Source: Halanaerobium saccharolyticum (GTDB lineage: Bacteria > Bacillota > Halanaerobiia > Halanaerobiales > Halanaerobiaceae). Taken from it: 54,288 bases of DNA. The translations under genes and the position numbers were made by a program. Location of the stretch: positions 1-54,288 of the forward strand of contig NZ_QAXS01000022.1 in the NCBI RefSeq assembly GCF_003053565.1. The letters run 5' to 3'. Every line of letters begins with the position of its first letter. The stretch's first letter is position 1. The notes beneath the pieces were generated by a model. The model saw only the letters and a list, made by a program, of their open reading frames with translations. It was not told the origin of the DNA and did not search any database. This document shows, in pieces, positions 1 to 9,000 of the stretch.

Positions 1-82
1 ATCATTGCTAAGTATTTAAGAGCAATTCAAAAAATTAAAGAGATAACTTGATTCAAACGGTGCTATTTAGATTTCACAACAT

Positions 83-1894
83 TTGTCAAAGAGCCAAACT
101 GAAAAAGTTTATTTCAAAAAATATAATGAACTAAAGAATAAAGAAAAAGAATATGCAAAAAAATACTTTAATGAAATTATTTTGCCTGTCTTAACTCCTG
201 TAGCAATTGATCCCAGCCATCCTTTTCCACTAATTTCAAATAAGAGTTTAAACCTGGGTATACTCCTGCAAAAAAATGAAGATGAAAACGTCTTTTCCAA
301 TATTAAAGAAAAACAGATATTTTCAGTTGTTGAAGTCCCATCAAATCTACAGAGGTTCATAAAGTTACCTTCTTCAGGCAAGAAAAATGTCTTTATTTAT
401 CTAGAAGATATTATTAAGGCGAACCTTGACCAGCTATTTAGTGGTAATCAGATTGTAGCAGTTGATACCTTTCGCATTACAAGAAATGCAGAAGTAATTC
501 TTGATGAAGAAAGCAAAAATCTTCTCTCAGAAATGAAAAGATATGTCAAAAGAAGACGCTGGGGATTTGTTGTAAGGCTTGAAATCAACTCAAATTATAA
601 TAATTATATTTTAAATTTTCTTAAAGATAAACTAAATCTTGAGCAAGATGACATCTATAAAGTCAATGGACCTGTCAACCCTGGTTCTTTTATGGACTTT
701 GCTTCAAAACTTGACAATCATGAGCACTTGAAGTTTAAAAAAATCATACCTCAGCCCAATCCTAAAATTTATAACGCTGATGATATATTTGAATTATTAA
801 AAGAAGAAGATGTTATTCTACACCACCCTTTTGAAAGTTTTGATCCTGTAATTGAAATTGTAAAAAAAGCTGCGGTAGATCCAAAAGTGCTTGCTATCAA
901 ACAGAGCTTATATCGGGTAAGTGGTAATTCTCCCCTGATTAAACATCTAACAACAGCTGCTGAAAATGGTAAACAGGTAACTGTCCTGGTAGAGTTAAAA
1001 GCCAGATTTGATGAAGAACAGAATATTGCCTGGGCCAAGAAACTTGAAGAGGCCGGCTGTCATGTTATTTATGGAATCAAGGGTTTAAAAGTACATGCCA
1101 AAGCTCTTTTAATTGTCAGAGCGGAAAAAGAAGGTATCAAACGTTATGTTCATATGAGTTCAGGTAATTACAATGATAAAACAGCTGAATTATATACAGA
1201 TATGGCACTAATGACCTCTAAAGACAATTTTGCCAGTGATATTGCAGGACTTTTTAATCTGCTGACAGGTTATTCTAAACCACCTGAGTGGAAGCTTCTC
1301 TCTGTTGCACCTCTTGATTTACGAGATGATTTTCTTAAATTAATTGAGGGTGAAATTAATAATGCTAAAAATAGTTTGGAAGCAAAGATTATTGCCAAAA
1401 TGAATTCCCTTGTGGACAGTAAAATAATAAAAAAACTATATCAAGCATCTCAGGCCGGTGTAAAAATTGAGCTTATTGTCAGAGGCATCTGCTGTCTTGT
1501 TCCTGGAATAAAAGGTGTTAGTGAAAATATTACTGTGAGAAGTATAATTGGTAAACTGCTCGAACACAGCCGAATTTTTTATTTTTATAATAACAATCAG
1601 CCACTTGTATTTTTATCAAGTGCTGACTGGCGCCCTAGAAATCTTGACCGCCGGGTAGAAATTTCTTTTCCGATTGAAGACCCAGAGAAAAAAGAAAAGG
1701 TAATTAATGTGCTTAAAACAGTTTTAAATGACAGTCAAAAAGCACATCTGCTCCAGAGTAACGGGGAATACAAAAAGATTGATGATGGTAATAATTATGA
1801 ATCACAGCTTGAATTATTTGAAATGGCCAAAACTTCTTTTCAAAAAGAGGTTTTAAACAAACAGTTTAAAGTTCCACAGGATTATATATTTTAA
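83..1894 (+). CDS. ppk1: polyphosphate kinase 1, N-terminally truncated
   Basis: This encodes most of a Ppk1, which makes inorganic polyphosphate from ATP through a phosphohistidine. The family hallmarks are visible: LPVLTPVAIDPSHPFP near the start, KQSLYRVSG, the active-site histidine in GLKVHAKALLIV (about residue 340), a second conserved histidine in LLEHSRIFYF (about residue 495), and RRVEISFPIEDP near the end. The reading frame is intact for 603 residues, but Ppk1 is usually about 690-700 residues long. Roughly the first 100, the N domain, are missing. An in-frame TAG lies at 68-70, and the only usable start is a TTG at 83 without a clear ribosome-binding site. I therefore read it as a 5'-truncated, probably inactive gene next to the rearranged left edge of the island. 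Bases 1-51 hold a short unrelated open frame ending in TGA. Confidence 0.85.
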   Translation: MSKSQTEKVYFKKYNELKNKEKEYAKKYFNEIILPVLTPVAIDPSHPFPLISNKSLNLGILLQKNEDENVFSNIKEKQIFSVVEVPSNLQRFIKLPSSGKKNVFIYLEDIIKANLDQLFSGNQIVAVDTFRITRNAEVILDEESKNLLSEMKRYVKRRRWGFVVRLEINSNYNNYILNFLKDKLNLEQDDIYKVNGPVNPGSFMDFASKLDNHEHLKFKKIIPQPNPKIYNADDIFELLKEEDVILHHPFESFDPVIEIVKKAAVDPKVLAIKQSLYRVSGNSPLIKHLTTAAENGKQVTVLVELKARFDEEQNIAWAKKLEEAGCHVIYGIKGLKVHAKALLIVRAEKEGIKRYVHMSSGNYNDKTAELYTDMALMTSKDNFASDIAGLFNLLTGYSKPPEWKLLSVAPLDLRDDFLKLIEGEINNAKNSLEAKIIAKMNSLVDSKIIKKLYQASQAGVKIELIVRGICCLVPGIKGVSENITVRSIIGKLLEHSRIFYFYNNNQPLVFLSSADWRPRNLDRRVEISFPIEDPEKKEKVINVLKTVLNDSQKAHLLQSNGEYKKIDDGNNYESQLELFEMAKTSFQKEVLNKQFKVPQDYIF

Positions 1895-1914
1895 TAATTT
1901 TTCCAATCAGTTTT

Positions 1915-2058
1915 CCCCCTAAAAAGGATACTGAACAAAATTTTCACCTTTGGAATCAATAATCTCCGCCTGCTCCAGTTCTACTTCATCCAGAATAGCC
2001 ATACTATTATCAGGATCAACTATTAGACTGAAATCTTCAATTTTTTTGCTATTGTTAA
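1915..2058 (-). pseudogene. 3' fragment of a pRiA4b ORF-3 family gene copy
   Basis: The first 80 or so bases of this stretch closely match the 3' end of the intact pRiA4b ORF-3 gene at 4567-5730. Both encode a tail reading DEVELEQAEII and ending QYPF. Upstream, the minus-strand frame stays open to about 2058 with residues not found in the intact copy (KIEDFSLIVDPDN). It is either a tail from a different allele or a chimera. It abuts the truncated chemotaxis receptor directly, so it marks a recombination junction. Confidence 0.6.
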
Positions 2059-2166
2059 CACGAAATCAATCTTTTAGAAACACTGACCAATATCAACAGT
2101 GTTCAGGGGTTAAACTGGAATTCTGCCCAGCTTATTTTACGAAGAACTCAGGAAAAAACAAATTTT

Positions 2167-3858
2167 ATGGATATAATGTTAGTTGAAGAGAATGGTAGAT
2201 TTAAAGCCACTTCAGGTAGTTTTGGTGATATTTCTGAAAAGGAATATTTTAAACAGGCTCTGGAGCAGCAAAAAAGTGTTTTTTCAAAAATTTATGTTGA
2301 TTTCTTTACTGAAGAAAGTGTTTTTGCAGTTGCAGCTCCAATTACAGATGACTATGATAAGTTACAGGGATTTTTAGTGGGAATGCTTAAATTAAGTGAT
2401 ATCCAGAATCTAATAACCGATTTAAATTTAAACGGCAGCGGTTATGGCATGATTTTAAATCAGAAGTCAGAACTTTTAGCTCATCCAGAAAGAGAACTAA
2501 TTAGAGCCCAGGATTATTATCAAAACTCCAGCTCAGAATTAAAAAAAGTTTTAGATCTAATCAGAGAAAATGATAGATACACAGGCAGTTTCAAGCTTAA
2601 TAATCAAAATAACATAATTACTGCTGCCAGAATAAACACAACTAAGTGGTCCCTGGCACTAACTGCAGCAGAATCAGCTATACTCTCTGAGCTTCAAATC
2701 TTTAAACAATACACCTCTTACATTGGCCTGGCCGCCTTTATTTTTGCCTTAATAGTAATTTACATAATCAGCAGAGAAATTACAGCACCAATTATTAATT
2801 TAGTTGAGGTTATCAAAAAAACATCAGATGGTAAATTAAATCTAACAGTTAAAGAAAAATATCTAAATAGAACTGATGAGATTGGCATCCTCTCTCGTTC
2901 AATCGAAAACTTAATTAGCAGTCTTGATAAAATTGTCCGCAGTATTTCTCATGTCTCAAAACAATTATCAGCAGCCAGTCATGAACTCCAAGATAATAGT
3001 GAAGAAATATCAACTTCAGCCAGAGAGGTTGGAAATTCCACCCATGAGATGGCAGCAGCAATGGAAGAACAGTCAGCTCAGGTAGATGAAACTAAAGCTA
3101 ATATAATAGAACTCAGCCAGGAAATAAAAAATATAGATAATAAGAGTGTTAATATGGAACAGCAGTCCAGAATTGTGATAAATAACATTGAAAACGGAAA
3201 TAACTCAATTAAGAATTCAATTAAAGAAATAAAAAATGTTAGAGAAAAATCCCATCGGGTTGAAAACACAGTCAGTGAACTGGGAAAATCTTCAGATAAG
3301 ATTGGAGATATAATCCAATTAATCAGCAGTATTTCTTCCCAGACTAATCTGCTTGCTTTAAATGCAGCTATCGAAGCTGCCAGAGCCGGAGAGGCTGGAA
3401 GAGGTTTTTCAGTAGTTGCTGATGAAATAAGAAATTTAGCTGAGGAAAGTTCCCAGGCTACAGAGGAAATTTCTAAATTAATTACTGACATTCAGGGTGG
3501 TGTTAAACATACAGTCGAAAATATGAATGCTACCAGAGAAGCTGTAGAAAATAGCGTGCAGGCTATCCAGAACAGTGAAAATTCATTTGCAGAAATTGAT
3601 AGAGCAGCTGTTGAATTGAAAAAATTAATTAATGAAATTTCTGAGGCCGCCCTCAATATGAGTCAGAACAGTGAGGAAGTGCAGCTTTCAATTAAAGATA
3701 TTGCTGAGGTTAGCGAAAAAACCGCCAGTTCTGCTGAAGAAATCGCAGCCAGCAGCCAGGAACAGAGCTCTGCCACCCATGAAATAACAGAATCAACCCG
3801 CAGTTTAGCTGCAATGTCCAGAAAATTACTTCAAAGCATTAAACACTTTGAAATTTAA
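2167..3858 (+). CDS. methyl-accepting chemotaxis protein, N-terminally truncated
   Basis: This is a chemoreceptor that would signal to CheA/CheW. Visible parts in order are the rest of a dCache-type sensor domain (about 1-165), one membrane helix (about 180-200), a HAMP domain beginning [12 protein letters not shown] (about 203-255), and a long coiled-coil signalling domain. Its hairpin tip reads [20 protein letters not shown] (about 398-417). Homologous codons continue upstream of the ATG at 2167 back to about 2059, then hit TAA at 2056-2058, where sequence similar to another gene begins. The first membrane helix and the start of the sensor domain are missing, so ligand sensing across the membrane is probably lost. 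It is best viewed as a 5'-truncated receptor or pseudogene. Scraps of the same gene type recur at 5974-6035. Confidence 0.88.
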   Translation: MDIMLVEENGRFKATSGSFGDISEKEYFKQALEQQKSVFSKIYVDFFTEESVFAVAAPITDDYDKLQGFLVGMLKLSDIQNLITDLNLNGSGYGMILNQKSELLAHPERELIRAQDYYQNSSSELKKVLDLIRENDRYTGSFKLNNQNNIITAARINTTKWSLALTAAESAILSELQIFKQYTSYIGLAAFIFALIVIYIISREITAPIINLVEVIKKTSDGKLNLTVKEKYLNRTDEIGILSRSIENLISSLDKIVRSISHVSKQLSAASHELQDNSEEISTSAREVGNSTHEMAAAMEEQSAQVDETKANIIELSQEIKNIDNKSVNMEQQSRIVINNIENGNNSIKNSIKEIKNVREKSHRVENTVSELGKSSDKIGDIIQLISSISSQTNLLALNAAIEAARAGEAGRGFSVVADEIRNLAEESSQATEEISKLITDIQGGVKHTVENMNATREAVENSVQAIQNSENSFAEIDRAAVELKKLINEISEAALNMSQNSEEVQLSIKDIAEVSEKTASSAEEIAASSQEQSSATHEITESTRSLAAMSRKLLQSIKHFEI

Positions 3859-3892
3859 TTTTTTTCCTCGGCAGTTGTGCTATGAGAAGAAC

Positions 3893-4204
3893 AAATATAT
3901 TTTTTACAACCAGTAAGAAGTAAAACCATCTTCTTCAAAGCGCCGCAGCATATATGCTGTTTTTTCTGCTGACTCCGGATACTTAAAGCTTTCCTGATTT
4001 GCCTGATAATAGTTCCAGACTCCTGCAGACAGCTGGCCGTTTTCTTGACTAAAGCTGCTTCCACTAAAGAAATCAAATAGTTCCAGCAGTATTTCTTTAA
4101 TGATGGCTGAACTACCCTGGATCCTGGGTAATACTTTTTGCAGAATTTCTTTATCAAAGGCAGTATTTTCAGCAAGCAGTTCTTTATCCAGAGCTTCAAC
4201 TATG
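3893..4204 (-). pseudogene. duplicated 3' fragment of mcrB
   Basis: About 312 bases match the 3' end of the mcrB-like gene (15058-15370) at roughly 93% by eye. The McrB frame is open throughout, encoding about 100 C-terminal residues that end FTSYWL. Many differences from the intact gene are silent, which suggests a remnant of another functional allele rather than a copy decaying from the resident gene. It starts about 35 bases after the receptor's stop codon and ends abruptly against an IS3-family transposase tail. Confidence 0.85.
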
Positions 4205-4242
4205 ATGTTGTTGTCAGTAATCTAACCTATGTTATAATGTAA

Positions 4243-4503
4243 GGTGATATTTTAGACAGCTTCGATATTGAGCGTTCCTTAAGCAATAAAGGTTGTCCTT
4301 ATGATAATGCAGTGGCAGAAGCAGCCTTTAAAGTAGTTAAGACTGAATTCGCTTATGATAGAATCTTCAACAGCTTTGAAGAACTGGAATATGAGCTATT
4401 TGACTATGTTAACTGGTATAATAACCACAGAATTCATGGGTCGTTAGATTATCTAACACCTATTGAATATAGATATTTAATGTTCGATAAAAAATTGTTT
4501 TAA
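4243..4503 (+). pseudogene. IS3-family transposase, C-terminal fragment
   Basis: The frame is open from 4243, just after a TAA, to the stop at 4501-4503. It encodes the end of an IS3/IS150-type DDE transposase (OrfB). Typical signatures are GCPYDNAVAEAAFKVVK, which carries the last catalytic Glu, VNWYNNHRIHGSLDYLTP and PIEYRYL. The upstream two thirds of OrfB and all of OrfA are missing. No intact left end is visible, because the fragment abuts the copied mcrB tail. The sequence just after the stop (about 4504-4520) may be the remaining element end. Confidence 0.85.
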
Positions 4504-4566
4504 AAAGGGTTGACAATCCAAATTAAATTATATCACTCTATTATTACAGAATTGTAAATTTTCCCC

Positions 4567-5730
4567 TTAAAAAGGATACTGCACAGGATTTTCACCTTTG
4601 GAAGCAATAATCTCCGCCTGCTCCAGTTCTACTTCATCCAGATAAGATTCAGTTTTAATTTTAAATCTCCATTCTGTTCCATAATCAAAAATGTACAAAA
4701 ATTCCTGACCTACTTCCAGTCCCAACTCAGAAAGCTTTTTTTCTACTGCATTAAACCCTGTACCCTCTTCGATTCGACCATATCCCGGACCATCCCAGGG
4801 CTTATTTGACATAAAAAATGAATAAAGATGATCATCATCAAAATCAAAAGCAGTTTGAATTGCCTGATGTAAATCGGCAAGCGCAGCGGAAGCAGCAATT
4901 TTCACCTTGCGCCAGACTTTCCCCAGCTTAATTTTAAAAATATAATTACCTTGCACCTTTTTACCTGCAGCTCTTGAAATAGTACCGCTAATTTCTGGAA
5001 AAATATCAGCAAAATCGATCCAAAATGGATTTTGATAGGCCATTCTGGCACCATAAATTCCAAATTCATAACCCATCTTCCTTAAAAAAGGCAAATTATA
5101 ATCTCTAAAGGACCAATTATTTATCAGGATTGGAATTATTGATTTTCCAGCTTCAGTTAACCTGAGTTTCATAAAATCTATCCGCCAAAGCGCCAAATAA
5201 TTTAAATATTTGAGAAAAGCTCCCAGATAAAATTTAAGCTGATCATTGACATTTAAATCTTCATTAGCCATTAACTTATTTAAATATCTTTCTAGATTAA
5301 TTTCAATATTATTATCATTTTTAGGAGTCTGCATTTTTTCAAGATCACAGTCAAGCCAGAATGTTTCCAGTAGAAATAAATATTTTTCTGCTTCTGATAA
5401 TTGTTTATAAGCATCAAAGTTTTTACCCTTAATTAGGTACTTAGTGCTGCGGCTGTAATCAATTTTTAAAACTTTACCGGCAAGTGCAAGATAATAAAAG
5501 AAATTTAAAAGTAAATATTTATATTGAGGAATTCTATTATGACATTCAGAAAGCTGATCTGTCTCCATCAGTTCATTTAACTCCAGTAATGTGCCCCCAT
5601 TAATAAATTCCTGAGTTTTGCTGATTTTAATTTTTTCTTTATTAATTTTATCCAGAAAATTATCAAAGTCACTTATTATTTTAGTCTCAAATTTAATTTT
5701 ATTTATAATAGTTTTCGCCTTCCTTTCCAA
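4567..5730 (-). CDS. plasmid pRiA4b ORF-3 family protein
   Basis: The C-terminal half, about residues 260-387, is a pRiA4b ORF-3 (IS1096 passenger TnpR-like) domain. It is recognised from YIFKIKLGKVWRKVKI, the LADLHQAIQTAFDFDDDHLY segment and the KLGLEVGQEF/YIFDYGTEW-like core. The N-terminal 260 residues are not recognised. Family members are common in Firmicutes, sit near mobile elements and have no proven biochemical role. The frame is intact, and it is the likely source type for the tail fragment at 1915-2058. It stands alone, with a putative promoter region upstream (5731-5800), between transposon remnants and the defence block. The name is confident; the function is unknown. Confidence 0.75.
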   Translation of the reverse strand: MERKAKTIINKIKFETKIISDFDNFLDKINKEKIKISKTQEFINGGTLLELNELMETDQLSECHNRIPQYKYLLLNFFYYLALAGKVLKIDYSRSTKYLIKGKNFDAYKQLSEAEKYLFLLETFWLDCDLEKMQTPKNDNNIEINLERYLNKLMANEDLNVNDQLKFYLGAFLKYLNYLALWRIDFMKLRLTEAGKSIIPILINNWSFRDYNLPFLRKMGYEFGIYGARMAYQNPFWIDFADIFPEISGTISRAAGKKVQGNYIFKIKLGKVWRKVKIAASAALADLHQAIQTAFDFDDDHLYSFFMSNKPWDGPGYGRIEEGTGFNAVEKKLSELGLEVGQEFLYIFDYGTEWRFKIKTESYLDEVELEQAEIIASKGENPVQYPF

Positions 5731-5970
5731 TTTTATCGGGATTAAAAATTAACCCAACTGTTTTTACAGTATTATAACACAAAGTCTTAAAAAAGAACAT
5801 TTATAAAAAAATAAAATCCCAGAACCTGAAAATTTCCAGACCTAATACTTTTTATAAAAGTATTCTTTTTAACCAGATTTACACTGGCAATAATTTCAGT
5901 CTCTTTTGTCCTGCGCTGCTCAACTGCTGCCCGATCTTTACTCATCATAAATCACTAGTTTTTTCGCCTG

Positions 5971-6065
5971 CTAGGTGATGAAATAAGAGAATTCGCTGAG
6001 GAAATCGCAGCCAGCAGCCAGGAACAGAGCTCTGCGGCGCAGCATATATGCTATTTTTCTGCTGA
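5971..6065 (+). repeat. mosaic of chemoreceptor and mcrB scraps
   Basis: Bases 5974-6035 join two pieces of a chemoreceptor gene: one like 3418-3440 (GDEIRE frame) and one like 3734-3770 ([12 protein letters not shown]). They are fused by an internal deletion. This runs directly into about 25 bases (6038-6065) matching the mcrB 3' region near 15108-15135, with one T missing. The receptor-then-mcrB order is the same as at 3858-3900. The rest of the gap 5731-5970 shows only a short minus-strand open frame from about 5951 with no recognisable product. Confidence 0.6.
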
Positions 6066-6085
6066 TTAATTTTTTGACTTTTAAT

Positions 6086-9000
6086 TTAATCTATCAACTT
6101 CAAATTATCAATAAATTCTATGACATATTTTCTCTTTAAAATATCGTGACAGTATTCATTACTATAATTCCTTAAACAACCATAACAACTAGTATCTCCT
6201 TCATCCCCACCGCATTTACATCTGCTTACTATTTCTCTGGTTTTCTTTAATACTTTTTCAAAATTATTCTTTTTAATAATTCTTTCTACATGTCCGGCAC
6301 CTCCTGGAACAGTATCATAGAAAACTAAAGCAGGATTTAAAGGATCTCCAGTATAAGGATATAAGCAACCATCAATATCTCTTCTTTCAATACCTAGAGC
6401 TTGACTAATACCTTCCAACATTCCATATAAAACTGATTCCCAATATCCATCTTTTTCCTGACCAAAATATGAGTTTTTAAATTTCAATTGAAAAATATCA
6501 GTATTATATTCATATCCTAAAGAAAAAACTCTTCTTTTACCTGTACAATCTTGTCCCCAGGGTGTTTTATGTTTGCTAATAGATTTATTAGTATTAATTT
6601 CGGTATAACCACAATTTTGACAAACTGAAAATTTATTAAATCCGGCATGATTAATTACTGCTAATTTTCCTCTTTTAGCTGAAATGAGCTGTGCCTCAAT
6701 TCCATTAAAATTATACTCTTTTATTAACTCAGAATCTTGATTATATTCTCCAGTAAAATATTGTCTGCTTGTATAAGTTTTCTCTGGTCTACTCAATTTG
6801 GGTTCTTCGGGTTTATCAGATATAAATCCAAGTTCAGGCGTGATATAAGTACCCTTCATTTTCCCTATTTTTTCACCACAGGCTTGACATCTATCTAATT
6901 CATTTTCAGTTTCTGCTATTTCACTCTGATAATGACCACAATGTTCACATATTGCATATTTACGTCTAATTAAATCTTTATTTGGTAAAGTTTTTAAATA
7001 ACGACTTGTCCATAACTTCCCCCCAGCAACTACTTGACTGCCTGGAGCATATTCTGATAGAGCTATTTTAAGATCTCTAGTTAACTCTAGGTTTTTAGCC
7101 TGATCTCCATGATGAGCAATTTTTAGTTCAACTACATCAACTGGAAAACCATACTTAGGAATTATATTGTTTTGTGACATATAATTTATCAAATATTTAG
7201 TTTTTAAAGTTCTAATAACTCTATTGATAACATTTGCTTTACCAAACTTCTTTTGCTCTACTAAATTAGCTTGAACCTTTTCTAACTGTTCAATATTATT
7301 TTCTAATTCTAAACGAGCTAAATTCATAACTCCTTTTTCGCCTATTAATTTATTGATCCATTTCCAATTATCTAAATTAATCTCTGAAGCATCAGGCATA
7401 ATTTTTTCTAATATTATTTTCAATTCAATCGGTTTTTCTTTTAAATATCTGTAGAATTTATCAATGCCATTAGAAAAAAAGAAATCTTCTACAGCACCAA
7501 AATATTCAGGAGACTTTCTCCAAAAATTAGCTAAGGCTGCAGCATAAATATGTCTTCTAATTATTTTATCATTTTTAATTTTAAAATGTGGAGGCTCAAT
7601 ATTCCCGCTAATAATATCTAAAGGATTTTGAAAATAAGTTAAATCATGTGATCTTCTACGAGCAAAAGTCAGAGAAAACGCTGTAGAATCAGTCCTTCTT
7701 CCAGCCCGGCCTGCACGTTGGATATAATTTGCTGGTGTTGGAGGAACATTTCGCATAAAAACTGATTCTAATTCCCCAACATCTACTCCTAATTCAAATG
7801 TAGTAGAACAGCTTAAAACATTTACATCTCCATCATTAAATTGACTTTGTATATCTGCTGCAGCCTCAGTTGTTAACTGAGCTGTATGCTCTTTACTTTT
7901 CATTTTAACTGGCAGCTTATCTAAATATAAATTCCGGTAATGATTATTTTTATATAATTTTTCTGGACTGCATTTTTCTAATCGACCAGAACATTGATAA
8001 GTTGGACAGGTGCCCTTAACATTATGAAGAGTAATTCGATTACAGGTAGGACAATAAAACCAATCAATTGAAGAATCAACAATTGCAGGTTTTAGCTGCC
8101 AATAATCCAGTTTCAAACGGTACATTTGACCTAGATTTTGGCTATGAATAGTGGAAAAATAATCATTAAACATGCTTGATTCACTATCAATATTTAAACC
8201 TGAATCCCAAATTTGCCTCAAAATATCCAAACATTCTTTTCTTGATAATTTATTGTCTAATCCCTTTTCTGATAAACGCTGTAAGAAATCTAATCTTGAG
8301 TTTAATATCCCCTTGCGGGTAGGGAGCCAGCTATAAATATTATATTCTGAAGATTGTTTTTTAAAATAATATTCTCTATTACGGGGTTCAAAAAAAGAAT
8401 CTTCTGGAGAAATATTATCAGGAAATAGTATTGCTCCATATTTTCTAAAACTGTGTAATAAAATTTGAAAAAGTTCCCAGGCTTCATATTCATTTAAACC
8501 ATATTTCTTCAGTGGTCCTGCAGAAAAAGATGAAGGTTTTTGTAGAGAAAAACCCAATAACCCGAGTGCTTCTAGACTATTTTTTCTATCTAAAACTAAA
8601 AATTCATATAATATCCATTTCCAGGCTAAATCCTCAATCTCTTGAAGACTTTTCGCTGGATAAATTTGTTTTCGATTTAAATAAATTTTTAATCCATTTA
8701 CCAAGTCTTTAACTCTCCATTTATTAGTTAAAACTTTTTCTTTATTTTTTTGGATAGTTCTTAGAATTAATTGTCTTCTAACAATCTGCTGATAAGTACT
8801 CTCAAGATAAGTAGGGAAAAATGCTGCCTCCTGTCTGCTATCTGAAAAAACTAATAATTGGCTTTTGTTGTTATTAGATTGTATTTTCTTTCTGGCTTCA
8901 GTTTCATTGGTTTTAGATCCCCAGCCAACTTTGTTTTCATTTACCTCTTTTTGTTCTATTTTTAATTCAGAAGCTAACTGTTGGTAGAGAGAAGTTGTTA

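Noticed and set aside
3855-4199. 114-codon minus-strand open frame after the chemoreceptor gene.
   Set aside because: It is the wrong frame of the copied mcrB tail; the McrB frame itself gives the real homology.
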